From: Luteimonas kalidii
Lineage (GTDB): Bacteria > Pseudomonadota > Gammaproteobacteria > Xanthomonadales > Xanthomonadaceae
Length of the DNA: 64,000 nt
Direction: 5' to 3'
Assembly: GCF_029887935.1 (NCBI RefSeq)
Contig: NZ_JARXRO010000007.1
Location: 1 to 64,000 of the forward strand
Shown here: piece after piece, positions 7,852 through 18,082 of the stretch
Position numbering within the stretch: the stretch's first letter is position 1
Layout: each line of letters starts with the position of its first letter
The notes under the pieces: generated by a model
Databases searched by the model: none
What the model was told of the DNA's origin: nothing
What the model saw: the letters and a program-made list of their open reading frames with translations, nothing else
Translations under genes and position numbers: made by a program

Positions 7852-9483
7852 TCAGGTCGCGACGCGGTAATTGTCCTGCATCGGGTAGCGCCGCGCATAC
7901 AGCGCGAACGCCAGCGCGGCCATGAACGCGAACGCGGCGAAGAAGAACATCAGGAACGCCGGCTCGCTCAGGCCGGTCTGCACGATCATCGCCTTGAAGC
8001 CGTCGTTGCGCACGCCGGCGTTGGTCAGCAGCACCCACAGGCTGCCGAAGGTGCTGGTGAGGTACCAGAACGCCATGATCACGCCCTTCATCGCGTGCGG
8101 CGCCTGGCTGTAGGCGAACTCCAGGGCGGTCGCCGACACCAGCACCTCGCCGAAGGTCAGCAGCAGGTACGGGAGCGACTGCCACGCCAGCGACACCTCG
8201 GCGCCGCCGTCGATCCACAGCTGCAGCACGCCGGCGACCACCCAAGATGCGCCGGAGATCGCGATGCCCCAGCCCATCCGCCGCAGCGCGGTGACCACGA
8301 AGCCCAGCCGACGCAGCAGCGGGTACAGCACGAGGTTGTTGAACGGGATCAGCAGCATCACCAGCAGCGGGTTGAGCGCCTGCATCTGCGCCGGCTCCTT
8401 GACCAGCCAGCTGGGCCACCACCACTGCTCGTGCGGCACCACCATCGCGTTGCCCTGGATGATCCAGGTCGAGGCCTTCTGGTCGAACAGCGACCAGAAC
8501 GGCGTCACCAGCGCGAACACGATCAGGATCCGCAGCACCGCGCGCACGCCGTCCACCGCCGCGTCCGGGTGCCGGCCGCGGGCGCGTTCGAGCTGCAGCG
8601 ACGCGCCCCAGCCGCCGAACGCGATCAGCACCCCCAGCGCCAGGCAGGCGGTGATGACGAACCCGAACGAGTCGGGCCACCACGCCAGGCCCACGCCCAC
8701 TGCCTTGAGCGCCCACAGCACGAGCATCAGCGCCGCCACCGCGATCCCGCCCCACGCCACCAGCGTGCCGGCGTTGCCCTGCCCCGCGCGACGCTCGCGC
8801 AGCGCCGTGCGGATCACGCTGAGGAAGGAATCCGGGTCGTTGCCCGAAGGCGGAACGTTGACGTACTGCTTGCGCCCCATCCAGAAGATCACCGTGGCGA
8901 TGAACATCAGCACGCCCGGCACCCCGAACGCGACCGCCGGACCGAAGTTGCGCAGCAGCAGCGGCGCGAACAGCGAGGCGAAGAACGAACCGAAGTTGAT
9001 GATCCAGTAGAACGCGTCGAAGACCAGCTTGGCCTTGTCCTTGTTCGACTGGTCGAACTGGTCGCCGCAGAAGCTCACCACCAGCGGCTTGATGCCGCCC
9101 GAGCCCAGCGCGATCAGGAACAGGCCGGTGTAGAACCCGGTGCGGTGGCCCTCGAACAGCGCCAAGCACGCGTGGCCCGCACAGTAGATCAGCGAGAACC
9201 ACAGCACGGTGTTGTACTTGCCGAAGAACCGGTCCGACAGCCAGCCGCCGAGCAGCGGGAAGAAGTACACCCCGATCACGAAGGTGTGGAACACGTCCTT
9301 CGCCATCGCCTCGCGTTCGCTGCCCTCGGGCAGGTAGCCCAGCAGCACCGAGCTGATCAGGAACGGCACCAGGATGTTGCGCATCCCGTAGAAGCTGAAG
9401 CGCTCGCAGGCCTCGTTGCCGATGATGTACCTGATCTGGCGCGGCATCGGCCCCTGCGGGGCGGGCGTCACGGGTGAGCTCAT
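7852..9483 (-). CDS. POT-family proton-coupled peptide transporter
   Basis: A 543-residue major-facilitator protein of the proton-dependent oligopeptide transporter family, importing di- and tripeptides. The proton-coupling motif ExxER is in NEACERFSFYGMR near residue 24. The POT signatures GGWLSDRFFGKYNT and ALGSGGIKPLVVSFCGDQF follow near 79 and 127. About 14 transmembrane segments can be traced. The ATG at 9483 places a short cytoplasmic N-terminus before ExxER, as expected; longer upstream frames are rejected. With the exported M14, M17 and S9 peptidases nearby it fits peptide scavenging. Confidence 0.93.
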   Translation of the reverse strand: MSSPVTPAPQGPMPRQIRYIIGNEACERFSFYGMRNILVPFLISSVLLGYLPEGSEREAMAKDVFHTFVIGVYFFPLLGGWLSDRFFGKYNTVLWFSLIYCAGHACLALFEGHRTGFYTGLFLIALGSGGIKPLVVSFCGDQFDQSNKDKAKLVFDAFYWIINFGSFFASLFAPLLLRNFGPAVAFGVPGVLMFIATVIFWMGRKQYVNVPPSGNDPDSFLSVIRTALRERRAGQGNAGTLVAWGGIAVAALMLVLWALKAVGVGLAWWPDSFGFVITACLALGVLIAFGGWGASLQLERARGRHPDAAVDGVRAVLRILIVFALVTPFWSLFDQKASTWIIQGNAMVVPHEQWWWPSWLVKEPAQMQALNPLLVMLLIPFNNLVLYPLLRRLGFVVTALRRMGWGIAISGASWVVAGVLQLWIDGGAEVSLAWQSLPYLLLTFGEVLVSATALEFAYSQAPHAMKGVIMAFWYLTSTFGSLWVLLTNAGVRNDGFKAMIVQTGLSEPAFLMFFFAAFAFMAALAFALYARRYPMQDNYRVAT

Positions 9484-9613
9484 GCGGAAGGACCGGTCGG
9501 CGCGAAGCGCGCAGGCTACCCGATCCCGGCGCGGCGCGCGCCCGGACCATCGCCACATGCGCCCCGGCCGCGGGCTGGCATCATGCCCGCTCACCGAATG
9601 CCCCGGACTGCCG

Positions 9614-11377
9614 ATGAAGCCGCTGCTGCTCGCCACCGCCCTCGTCCTGCTGGCCGCGCCGCCCGCCACACCGGCGCAGGCGCCGCTGACCACCGCCGCC
9701 GAACGCGGCGGCTTCGCCACGACCGGCCGCTACGACGAGACCATCGCCCTGTGCGCCGCCTTCGCCCGGGACTATCCCGACGCGGTGCGCTGCATCGACT
9801 TCGGCACCACGCCCGAGGGCCGGCCGATGAAGGCGCTGATGGTCTCGCGCAGCGGTGCGCTGACGCCAGGCGACGCGCACGCGGCCGGCCTGCCGGTGGT
9901 GCTGATGCAGGGCGGCATCCACGCCGGCGAGATCGACGGCAAGGATGCCGGCTTCCTCGCGCTGCGCCAGGTGCTCGAAGGCGAGGCCGCCGCCGGCGTG
10001 CTGGAGCGTCTGGTGTGGGTGTTCGTGCCGGTGTTCAACGTCGACGGCCACGAGCGTTTCGGCGCCTGGAACCGCCCCAACCAGCGCGGCCCGGAGCAGA
10101 TGGGCTGGCGCACCACGGCGCAGAACTACAACCTCAACCGCGACTACGCCAAGGCCGATTCGCCCGAGATGCGCGCGATGCTGCGCCTGGTCGACGACTG
10201 GGACCCGATCGCCACCATCGACCTGCACGCCACCAACGGCGCCCAGTTCGAGCACGACATCTCGATCCAGGTCGAACCGCTGCACGGTGGCGACGAGGCG
10301 CTGCGCCAGGCAGGGCGGTCGCTGCGCACGCGCACCATTGCCGACCTCGCCGCGCAGGGCTCGCTGCCGCTGCCGTTCTATCCCTCGTTCGAGGACTACC
10401 AGGACCCGGCCTCTGGGTTCGAGGACGGCGTGTCGCCACCGCGCTTTTCCACCGGCTACTTCCTGCTGCGCAACCGGCTGGCGATGCTGGTCGAGACCCA
10501 CTCCTGGAAGCCGTATCCGGTGCGGGTGCGGATCACCCGCAACACGATCGTCTCGGTGCTGGAGCAGATCGCCCGCGAGGGTCGCGACTGGATGGCGCTG
10601 GCGCGCGCCGCCGATGCGCGCGACCTGGCAGGCACGCCGGTGCCGCTGGACTACCGCGCCACCGAACGCGCGCGCACGATCGACTTCCGCGGCTATGCCT
10701 ACACGCGCACGCCCTCGGAGATCTCCGGCGCCCTGATGACCCGCTACGACGAATCGACGCCGCAGGTGTGGAAGGTGCCGCTGCGCGACGAGATCGTGCC
10801 GCGCACGGTGGTCGAGGCCCCGCGCGGCGGCTACCTGGTGCCGGTCGCGTTCGCGGCGCGCGTGGGCGAGACGCTGCGCGCGCACGGGATCACCCACAGC
10901 GTGCTGGCCGGCCCCTGGCGCCACGACGAGACCGAGACCTTCCGCGCCACCGCCACCACGCTCGCCACCGGTACGGTGGAAGGCCACCAGCGGCTGGCCG
11001 TGGAAGGCGCCTGGGCGCGCGAGCGACGCGAGGTGCCGGCCGGATCGCTGTTCGTGCCGATCGCGCAGCCGAAGGCGCGGCTGGTGATGGCCCTGCTCGA
11101 ACCGCAGGCGCCGGACTCGCTGCTGCAGTGGGGCGTGTTCAACAATGCCTTCGAGCGCAAGGAATACATGGAGGCGTACGTGGCGGAAGCCGTGGCGCGC
11201 GAGATGCTGGCTGCGGATCCGGCGCTGCGCAGCGCGTTCGAGCGCCGCCTGCGCGAGGACGAGGCGTTCGCCGCCAGCCCCACCGCGCGGCTGGAGTTCT
11301 TCCATCGCCGCCACCCGTCGTGGGACGAGCGGCTCGACCTGTATCCGGTCCTGCGTACCGCGCACCGGCCCGAGTGA
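9614..11377 (+). CDS. Exported M14-family zinc carboxypeptidase-like protein
   Basis: A 587-residue protein with a cleavable signal peptide (hydrophobic run ending APPATPAQA near residue 22). The zinc ligands His103 and Glu106 are in GGIHAGEIDG, and the third His is in TIDLHATNG near 203. The catalytic Glu is in LVETHSWKP near 296. The family removes C-terminal residues from peptides, here presumably in the periplasm. The C-terminal 250 residues lie beyond the peptidase fold and resemble the beta-rich tail of other proteobacterial M14 proteins of this size. It is divergent from the POT transporter gene with 130 bp between them. Confidence 0.9.
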   Translation: MKPLLLATALVLLAAPPATPAQAPLTTAAERGGFATTGRYDETIALCAAFARDYPDAVRCIDFGTTPEGRPMKALMVSRSGALTPGDAHAAGLPVVLMQGGIHAGEIDGKDAGFLALRQVLEGEAAAGVLERLVWVFVPVFNVDGHERFGAWNRPNQRGPEQMGWRTTAQNYNLNRDYAKADSPEMRAMLRLVDDWDPIATIDLHATNGAQFEHDISIQVEPLHGGDEALRQAGRSLRTRTIADLAAQGSLPLPFYPSFEDYQDPASGFEDGVSPPRFSTGYFLLRNRLAMLVETHSWKPYPVRVRITRNTIVSVLEQIAREGRDWMALARAADARDLAGTPVPLDYRATERARTIDFRGYAYTRTPSEISGALMTRYDESTPQVWKVPLRDEIVPRTVVEAPRGGYLVPVAFAARVGETLRAHGITHSVLAGPWRHDETETFRATATTLATGTVEGHQRLAVEGAWARERREVPAGSLFVPIAQPKARLVMALLEPQAPDSLLQWGVFNNAFERKEYMEAYVAEAVAREMLAADPALRSAFERRLREDEAFAASPTARLEFFHRRHPSWDERLDLYPVLRTAHRPE

Positions 11378-11464
11378 CCCCGCCGCGTCGGCATCGCGCG
11401 GCCGGTTTGCGCCGCTGCCGCGCATGGCCGACAGTGGCGTCCCGGCCCCCCGCGGAGACCCGCC

Positions 11465-12190
11465 ATGCGTCAGCCCGCATTCCGCCCCGTGCTGTCCTGC
11501 GTGCTCGCCCTGCCCCTGCTGCTCGCCGCCGGCTGCCGTCCGGCGCCGACGCCCGACGTCCCGGCTCCGGCACCCGACGCCGTCCCGCCCTCGGCCGATG
11601 CCGCGGCGCCGCCTGCACCGCCCGACACCGCCTCGGCCCGCTTCCGCTGCGGCGACATGCTGGTCTCTGCCCGCTTCGACAACACCGCCGGGCAGGTGAC
11701 CCTGTCCACCGGCCTGCGCCAGGTGCAGCTGCCGCAGGCGATGGCGGCCTCCGGCGCCCGCTACGCGGATGCCGCCGGCAACGAATTCTGGAACAAGGGC
11801 GACCAGGCGAGCCTGACGCTGGACGGCGCGACTTCCGGCTGCCGCGTCACCGACGACGTATCGCCCTGGGACGAGGCCCGCGACCGCGGCGTCCGGTTCC
11901 GCGGCCTGGGTACCGAGCCGTTCTGGTCGCTGGAAGTCGGCGAAGGCGAGCCGCCGGAGATCGCGCTGGCGCTGGACATGGGCGAACGCGAACTGGTGGT
12001 GGCCGGCGCCGGCCCGCTCGCATCGGGCGAGGGCTTCGCCGGCCACGCGGACGACGGCAGCCCGGTCACGCTCCGCATCACCCGCGGCGACTGCAGCGAC
12101 GGGATGAGCGACCAGGTCTATCCGGCGGCGGTCGAGCTGGGCGTCGGCGACCAGGTCTACCGCGGCTGCGGCGCGTTCCTGCAGGAGTAG
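11465..12190 (+). CDS. Lipoprotein with MliC-like and COG3650-like domains
   Basis: A 241-residue lipoprotein: signal sequence with lipobox LAAGC (Cys near residue 24) and a Pro/Ala-rich linker to about 55. A short domain with FRCGDMLVSARFDN resembles MliC, the lysozyme-inhibitor fold. A second domain starting at GVRFRGLGTEPFWSLEV and ending YRGCGAFLQE resembles the COG3650 periplasmic family, and its Cys pair (GDCSDG and GCG) could form a disulfide. A role in protection from host lysozyme is known for true MliC but is inference here, since the key inhibitor loop is not confirmed. Confidence 0.75.
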   Translation: MRQPAFRPVLSCVLALPLLLAAGCRPAPTPDVPAPAPDAVPPSADAAAPPAPPDTASARFRCGDMLVSARFDNTAGQVTLSTGLRQVQLPQAMAASGARYADAAGNEFWNKGDQASLTLDGATSGCRVTDDVSPWDEARDRGVRFRGLGTEPFWSLEVGEGEPPEIALALDMGERELVVAGAGPLASGEGFAGHADDGSPVTLRITRGDCSDGMSDQVYPAAVELGVGDQVYRGCGAFLQE

Positions 12191-12201
12191 CGACGACGGG
12201 C

Positions 12202-12255
12202 GCGATGGGCCGCGCGGTGGCGATGGGCCGCGCAGGGGCGATGGGCCGTGCGGGG
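12202..12255. repeat. Three tandem copies of an 18-bp unit
   Basis: Units start at 12202, 12220 and 12238 and share GCGATGGGCCG followed by a variable seven-base end. They begin 11 bases after the lipoprotein stop. The period is a multiple of three, but no gene is supported here. It looks like a small slipped-strand repeat. Confidence 0.7.
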
Positions 12256-12373
12256 CGTTCGCATCGACCGGCCGGCCCGCCCCCGCCCCGTGCCCGGACG
12301 GCCGGGCGTCCTGCCCCTGTGCGCCCGGCGCGCGCCGCAGTAAGCTTGCGCCGCCAACCACCGGGAGACCGCC

Positions 12374-12475
12374 ATGGCCAAGAACCTGGACAAGCGCAAG
12401 GAAGACAAGAAAAAGCCGGAAAAGTCGCTGAAGGAAAAGCGCGCGGCGAAGAAGGACAAGAAGGCCGGCAAATAG
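12374..12475 (+). CDS. Lysine-rich 33-residue protein
   Basis: A very short gene encoding a highly basic protein: 15 of 33 residues are Lys, with Glu and Asp spaced between (KRKEDKKKPEKSLKEKRAAK). It has no membrane segment or signal. Support comes from GGGAGA before the ATG and from a strong terminator whose stem overlaps the stop codon. A charged single helix that binds nucleic acid or ribosomes is possible, but nothing in the sequence proves it. I do not recognise a named family. Confidence 0.6.
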   Translation: MAKNLDKRKEDKKKPEKSLKEKRAAKKDKKAGK

Positions 12476-12488
12476 CCGGCCTTTTTTT
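12461..12488 (+). terminator. Rho-independent terminator overlapping a stop codon
   Basis: Stem GGCCGGC (12463-12469) pairs with GCCGGCC (12475-12481) around the loop AAATA, followed by seven T. The stop codon TAG at 12473-12475 lies in the loop and the first base of the descending arm, so the last codons of the lysine-rich gene form the ascending arm. Confidence 0.9.
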
Positions 12489-12593
12489 GCCTGCTCCCAC
12501 ATGGGACAGGCACTGGACCGGCGCGCGTCACGGCATCAGGAATGGCCACCTCGAGCATGGGGCCGCCTGCGTGAGTGCCGGGTGCCAGCGTCG

Positions 12594-14195
12594 TCAGGAG
12601 CTGCACGACAGCATCGAACACCCCGCCCGCGTGCGCGCCCACTCCGGACGCTTCGCGGCAAAGGCCTCGCGACCCGGCTGGTCTTCGTAGGGCCGGCGCA
12701 TGACGTCCAGCAGTTCCGCGACGCCCGCCACGTCGCCGGCTTCGGCGCGGTCGATCGCCTGCTGGGCGAGGTAGTTGCGCAGCACGTACTGCGGGTTGGC
12801 CGCCGACATCCGCGCGCGGCGGGCAGCGGCGTCGAGCGGGTCACGCGCCAGCCGCTGCGCGTAGGCCTGCAGCCACGCATCCAGCCCGGGCGCATGCGCC
12901 TCGCGCAGCGACGGATCGTAGAACGCGTGTGCCAGCACGTCGGCCGAGGGATGCGCCGGATCGAGCCTAGCCAGCGCGCGGAAGCCCAGGGTCATGTCGA
13001 CCTGCGCGGCCTGCATCAGCGCCTGCATACGCTGCATCAGGGCGACGTCGTCGTCGTCGCAGGCGGCCAGGCCAAGCTTGCGCGCGATCGTGTCGCGCTC
13101 GGCCTGCACGTAGACGTCGGCATAGCGGTCGAGCCCCGCCTGCAGCGGCGCGGCATCGTCGAACAGCGGCGACAGGGCCTGCGCCAGCCGCGACAGGTTC
13201 CAGTGCGCGACGCGCGGCTGCCAGCCGAAGCGGTAGCGCCGGCCCTGGGCATCGGTGGTGTTCGGCGTCCAGTCCGGATCGTAGTCGTCGATCCAGCCGT
13301 AGGGCCCGTAGTCGATGGTCAGGCCCAGGATCGACATGTTGTCGGTGTTGAGCACGCCGTGCACGAAGCCCACCCGCATCCATCCGGCCACCAGCCGCGC
13401 GGTGCGCTCGCAGACCTCGGCGAACCAGGCGGCGTAGCGCGCCTGCGTGAAAGCGCCACGGCGCTGCAGCGTCGCGAGCGGTTCATCGGCATCGGACTCC
13501 AGCAGGTGCGGGAAGTCGCGCCGGATGCAGACGTCCGCCAGCTGCCGCAAGAGCGCCGTGTCGCCGCGCGCGGACGGCAGCTCGAAATGGCCGAAACGCA
13601 GGAACGAGGGCGCGACCCGGCACACGACCGCGCCCGGCTCCGCCTGCGGATGGCCGTCGTAGAACATGTCGCGCACCACGGTTTCGCCCGTAGCCACCAG
13701 CGACAGCGCGCGCGTGGTCGGGATGCCGAGGTGGTGCATCGCCTCGCTGCACAGGAACTCGCGCACCGACGAGCGCAGCACCGCGCGGCCGTCGGCGCTG
13801 CGCGAGTACGGGGTCAGTCCCGCACCCTTGAGCTGCAGTTCGCGTCGCTCCCCATCGGGCAGCACCGCCTCGCCCAGCGTGATCGCGCGGCCGTCTCCGA
13901 GCTGCCCGGCCCAGTGGCCGAACTGGTGGCCGCCGTAGTTGGTGGCGAACGGATCCATGCCCGGCACCAGCGCATTGCCGGCGAAGACCTCGGCGAACGC
14001 GGGCGCGCGCACCTCGGCCTCCGACCAGCCAAGCTCGGCCGCCACTTCGCGCGAGTGTGCGAGCAGGACCGGCGCGGCGACCGGCGTCGGCCGTACCCGC
14101 GACCAGGCCGCCTCCACCTGGCGCAGGCGCGGGCCCTGCTCGGGATCGCCCGGCAGTTCGCGCAGCAGCACGTTGTCGAAGCGCGGCGCGTGCAT
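12594..14195 (-). CDS. selO: Protein adenylyltransferase SelO
   Basis: A 533-residue pseudokinase-fold AMPylase (YdiU/SelO family) that transfers AMP from ATP to Ser, Thr or Tyr of target proteins and protects against oxidative stress. Family markers are [21 protein letters not shown] near residue 84, [22 protein letters not shown] near 118 and [21 protein letters not shown] near 265, the last carrying the metal-binding Asn and Asp. It ends CSMLSCSS; the Cys near the end corresponds to the selenocysteine of animal SelO. Length is slightly above E. coli YdiU (478). It is divergent from deaD with a 224-bp gap. Confidence 0.95.
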   Translation of the reverse strand: MHAPRFDNVLLRELPGDPEQGPRLRQVEAAWSRVRPTPVAAPVLLAHSREVAAELGWSEAEVRAPAFAEVFAGNALVPGMDPFATNYGGHQFGHWAGQLGDGRAITLGEAVLPDGERRELQLKGAGLTPYSRSADGRAVLRSSVREFLCSEAMHHLGIPTTRALSLVATGETVVRDMFYDGHPQAEPGAVVCRVAPSFLRFGHFELPSARGDTALLRQLADVCIRRDFPHLLESDADEPLATLQRRGAFTQARYAAWFAEVCERTARLVAGWMRVGFVHGVLNTDNMSILGLTIDYGPYGWIDDYDPDWTPNTTDAQGRRYRFGWQPRVAHWNLSRLAQALSPLFDDAAPLQAGLDRYADVYVQAERDTIARKLGLAACDDDDVALMQRMQALMQAAQVDMTLGFRALARLDPAHPSADVLAHAFYDPSLREAHAPGLDAWLQAYAQRLARDPLDAAARRARMSAANPQYVLRNYLAQQAIDRAEAGDVAGVAELLDVMRRPYEDQPGREAFAAKRPEWARTRAGCSMLSCSS

Positions 14196-14370
14196 GTTCA
14201 GCGGCCCGCCGCAGACCGGGCCTCGCCGGCAGCGTGGCCGACGGGGTCGGCCGAGCGGCGGATGCCGGGCAGCGGCGGCGAATGGAGCATGGCGTGGCCG
14301 AAGATCGGGAATTCCATCGTAATGCGTAGTCCGTCACCGGCACGCGACGGCGCCCTGATGGCGCGGCGCG

Positions 14371-14376
14371 TACACT
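14371..14376 (+). promoter_or_regulatory. Possible -10 box for deaD
   Basis: TACACT lies 44 bases before the deaD ATG, within GCGTACACTGTG. The same 12 bases occur upstream of the TPR gene at 29639. A T-run (14386-14392) follows in the leader. No convincing -35 is visible. Confidence 0.35.
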
Positions 14377-14419
14377 GTGTCCCCCTTTTTTTCACGAGAC
14401 CGGCGCAGCCCGGATCCCC

Positions 14420-16354
<1,935 letters not shown>

Positions 16355-16443
16355 CGCGGGGACGCTCCCGCTTCCTGTGAAGCGCACGGGCGGCTGGACG
16401 GGGAGCCCGCAGCCGCACCCCATCCGCCTTCGTCACCTTCCAC

Positions 16444-16606
16444 CCGTGAAGGGTGCACTGCCCGCAAACGTGGGAAGGAAAGCGCGGACCGGGCTGGTAC
16501 GAGCACGCGCCTGCGGCACGACCCTGTCCGCGTTCGCCGCCGTCCCGCCGTGAAGGGCGCAATGCCTCCGCAGGCGAAGGGCCGGCCGAACCGGGATTGG
16601 TCCGAG
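16444..16606. repeat. Two degenerate 59-bp direct repeats
   Basis: Unit 1 (16444-16502) and unit 2 (16548-16606) both open with CCGTGAAGGGYGCAMTGCC. They continue with shared blocks ACCGGG and GGT-CGAG, with 104 bases between unit starts. Divergence is substantial. I do not recognise the family, but the layout suggests a dispersed intergenic repeat. Confidence 0.5.
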
Positions 16607-16712
16607 GCCGACCGCCCGGCCAGGCGATCGCGTCCGCCTGAAGATCGACTCCCGCCCCGATGCAATCCGGACCCCGATCCGGTCCGCATTCGTCACAGCC
16701 GCAACCGCGTGG

Positions 16713-16741
16713 TTCCGCTCCAGGCCATCGCTTCCTAGAAT
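16713..16741 (+). promoter_or_regulatory. Possible promoter giving a leaderless amidotransferase mRNA
   Basis: TTCCGC (16713-16718), a 17-base spacer and TAGAAT (16736-16741) form a sigma-70-like pair whose -10 ends six bases before the ATG. Initiation would fall at or beside the start codon. No Shine-Dalgarno sequence is visible, consistent with a leaderless message. Confidence 0.35.
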
Positions 16742-16747
16742 CGCTGC

Positions 16748-17506
16748 ATGCCCCGCATCCTCGTCTTCCAGCACGTGGCCGCCGAACCGCTCGGCACCCT
16801 CGACCCGCTGATCCGTCGCCGCGGCCACCGCATCCGCTTCGTCAACTTCGAGCGCGACCCCGACGCCCAGCCCAGCGTCGACCGCTACCAGGGGCTGGTG
16901 GTGCTCGGCGGCCCGATGAACGTGCAGGAGCAGGCCACGCGCCCGCACCTGCGCACCGAACTGGCCGCGATCGAGCGCATGCTCGGCCAGGGCAAGCCGG
17001 TACTCGGCATCTGCCTGGGCGCGCAGCTGCTGGCGCACGCGCTGGGCGCGCCGGTGAAACGCCACCACGTGCCCGAGATCGGCTGGTACCGCCTGCGCGC
17101 GACGCAGGCCGGACGCGACGATCCGGTGCTCGCCCCGCTGGGCGAGGACGCCCCGGTGTTCCAGTGGCACGGCCACCACTTCGAGATCCCGCGCACCGCG
17201 ACCCATCTCGCGCGCAGCGATACCTGCGAACAGCAGGCCTTCCGCTGGGGCGAGAAGGCCTACGGGTTCCAGTTCCACCTGGAGATGGACGAGCCGCTGA
17301 TCGAACGCTGGCTGGCCACGCCCGGCTACCGCGAGGAACTCGAACGCCGCGAAGGCCTGCACGACGAAGCCGCGATCCGGGCCCATACCCGCGAGCACAT
17401 CGCGACGATGCAGGCCGGCGCCGACGCGGTATTCAACAATTTCCTCGACCTGGTCGGGCGCCCGGACCGGCGCATCGCCCTGCCCTCGCGCGAGTTCGGC
17501 GAGTAG
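16748..17506 (+). CDS. Class I glutamine amidotransferase-like protein
   Basis: A 252-residue stand-alone GATase of the GMP-synthase-like type. The nucleophile Cys89 is in GICLGAQLLA, and the other triad members are His177 and Glu179 in FQFHLEM. The oxyanion strand is GGPMNVQ near residue 54. No synthetase partner is adjacent. Homologues are often annotated as catabolic gamma-glutamyl hydrolases or as GMP synthase-like proteins, so the real substrate is open. The protein is cytoplasmic and converges with the four-helix membrane protein. Confidence 0.88.
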   Translation: MPRILVFQHVAAEPLGTLDPLIRRRGHRIRFVNFERDPDAQPSVDRYQGLVVLGGPMNVQEQATRPHLRTELAAIERMLGQGKPVLGICLGAQLLAHALGAPVKRHHVPEIGWYRLRATQAGRDDPVLAPLGEDAPVFQWHGHHFEIPRTATHLARSDTCEQQAFRWGEKAYGFQFHLEMDEPLIERWLATPGYREELERREGLHDEAAIRAHTREHIATMQAGADAVFNNFLDLVGRPDRRIALPSREFGE

Positions 17507-17518
17507 CGCCGCGCCAAT

Positions 17519-17548
17519 CGACGGCGGGCCGCTGCCGGCGCGCCGTCG
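17519..17548. terminator. Stem-loop between convergent genes
   Basis: CGACGGCG (17519-17526) pairs with CGCCGTCG (17541-17548), with a further GCCG/CGGC pairing inside the loop. It lies in the 53-base gap between two convergent genes. There is no T-run, so termination is only likely, not proven. Confidence 0.35.
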
Positions 17549-17559
17549 CGTTGGCGGGC

Positions 17560-17970
17560 TCAGGCGCGGGCCACCGGCCGCGCGCGCAGCCCGAACCAGC
17601 CCAGCTCGGCGAACGCCAGTACCGCCAGCGCCTGCGCCAGCACGAAAGCGACGCCCATCGGGCCCGGTTGCCAGGCCCCGCCCCACACGACCCATGCGCT
17701 GGCCGCGACCCATGCGAGGTTGACCACGACCACCGCGGCCACCCAGCGCCGTGCCGGTGCCACCTGCCGCGACAGGCCGTAGACCAGCGCCACGAACGGC
17801 AGCAGCACGACGCCGGCGCCACGCAGCAGTCCGGCAGGCAACTGCAGCACCGGGGCGAGCACGTCGGCGGCGGCCACCAGCACCACCGCCGTGGCGCCGG
17901 AGGCGACGGCGTCGAGCAGCAGCACGCGCGGCAGGAAGCGGGGATGGGCAAGCATCTGGCGCAGTGTCAT
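17560..17970 (-). CDS. Small four-helix membrane protein
   Basis: A 136-residue integral membrane protein with four hydrophobic segments (about residues 18-40, 48-66, 78-98 and 105-127) and a basic C-terminus. I recognise no catalytic motif. It is transcribed away from the HTH regulator at 18083 across a 112-bp gap. That is a common arrangement for a regulator and the gene it controls, so it is probably the regulator's target. Function unknown. Confidence 0.75.
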   Translation of the reverse strand: MTLRQMLAHPRFLPRVLLLDAVASGATAVVLVAAADVLAPVLQLPAGLLRGAGVVLLPFVALVYGLSRQVAPARRWVAAVVVVNLAWVAASAWVVWGGAWQPGPMGVAFVLAQALAVLAFAELGWFGLRARPVARA

Positions 17971-18082
17971 GGCGATCTCCTCGGGTCGGATGGGACGCCG
18001 TCATGCTGGCTGCGCGGCGTCACCGCCGCGATTACCTCCCGGGTAAGGTCAGGGCGCCGGGCCAGCGGCTATCGTGTGGTCC

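Larger units (their letters stand above)
16355..16747. other. Intergenic region with a degenerate direct repeat
   Basis: About 390 bases without a supported gene, between deaD and the glutamine amidotransferase. It contains two related 59-bp units (16444-16502 and 16548-16606) and a promoter-like pair next to the downstream gene. Open frames here are short and arginine-rich and look like shadows. Confidence 0.5.

Noticed and set aside
12202-12255. CRISPR-like repeat
   Set aside because: The three units are contiguous without spacers and no cas gene is present; it is a simple tandem repeat.
9581-12690. Very long open frames on both strands over the M14 peptidase and lipoprotein
   Set aside because: High GC keeps alternative frames open. 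Their translations are repetitive in Arg, Ala, His and Gln with no domain, while the M14 frame has intact zinc motifs.
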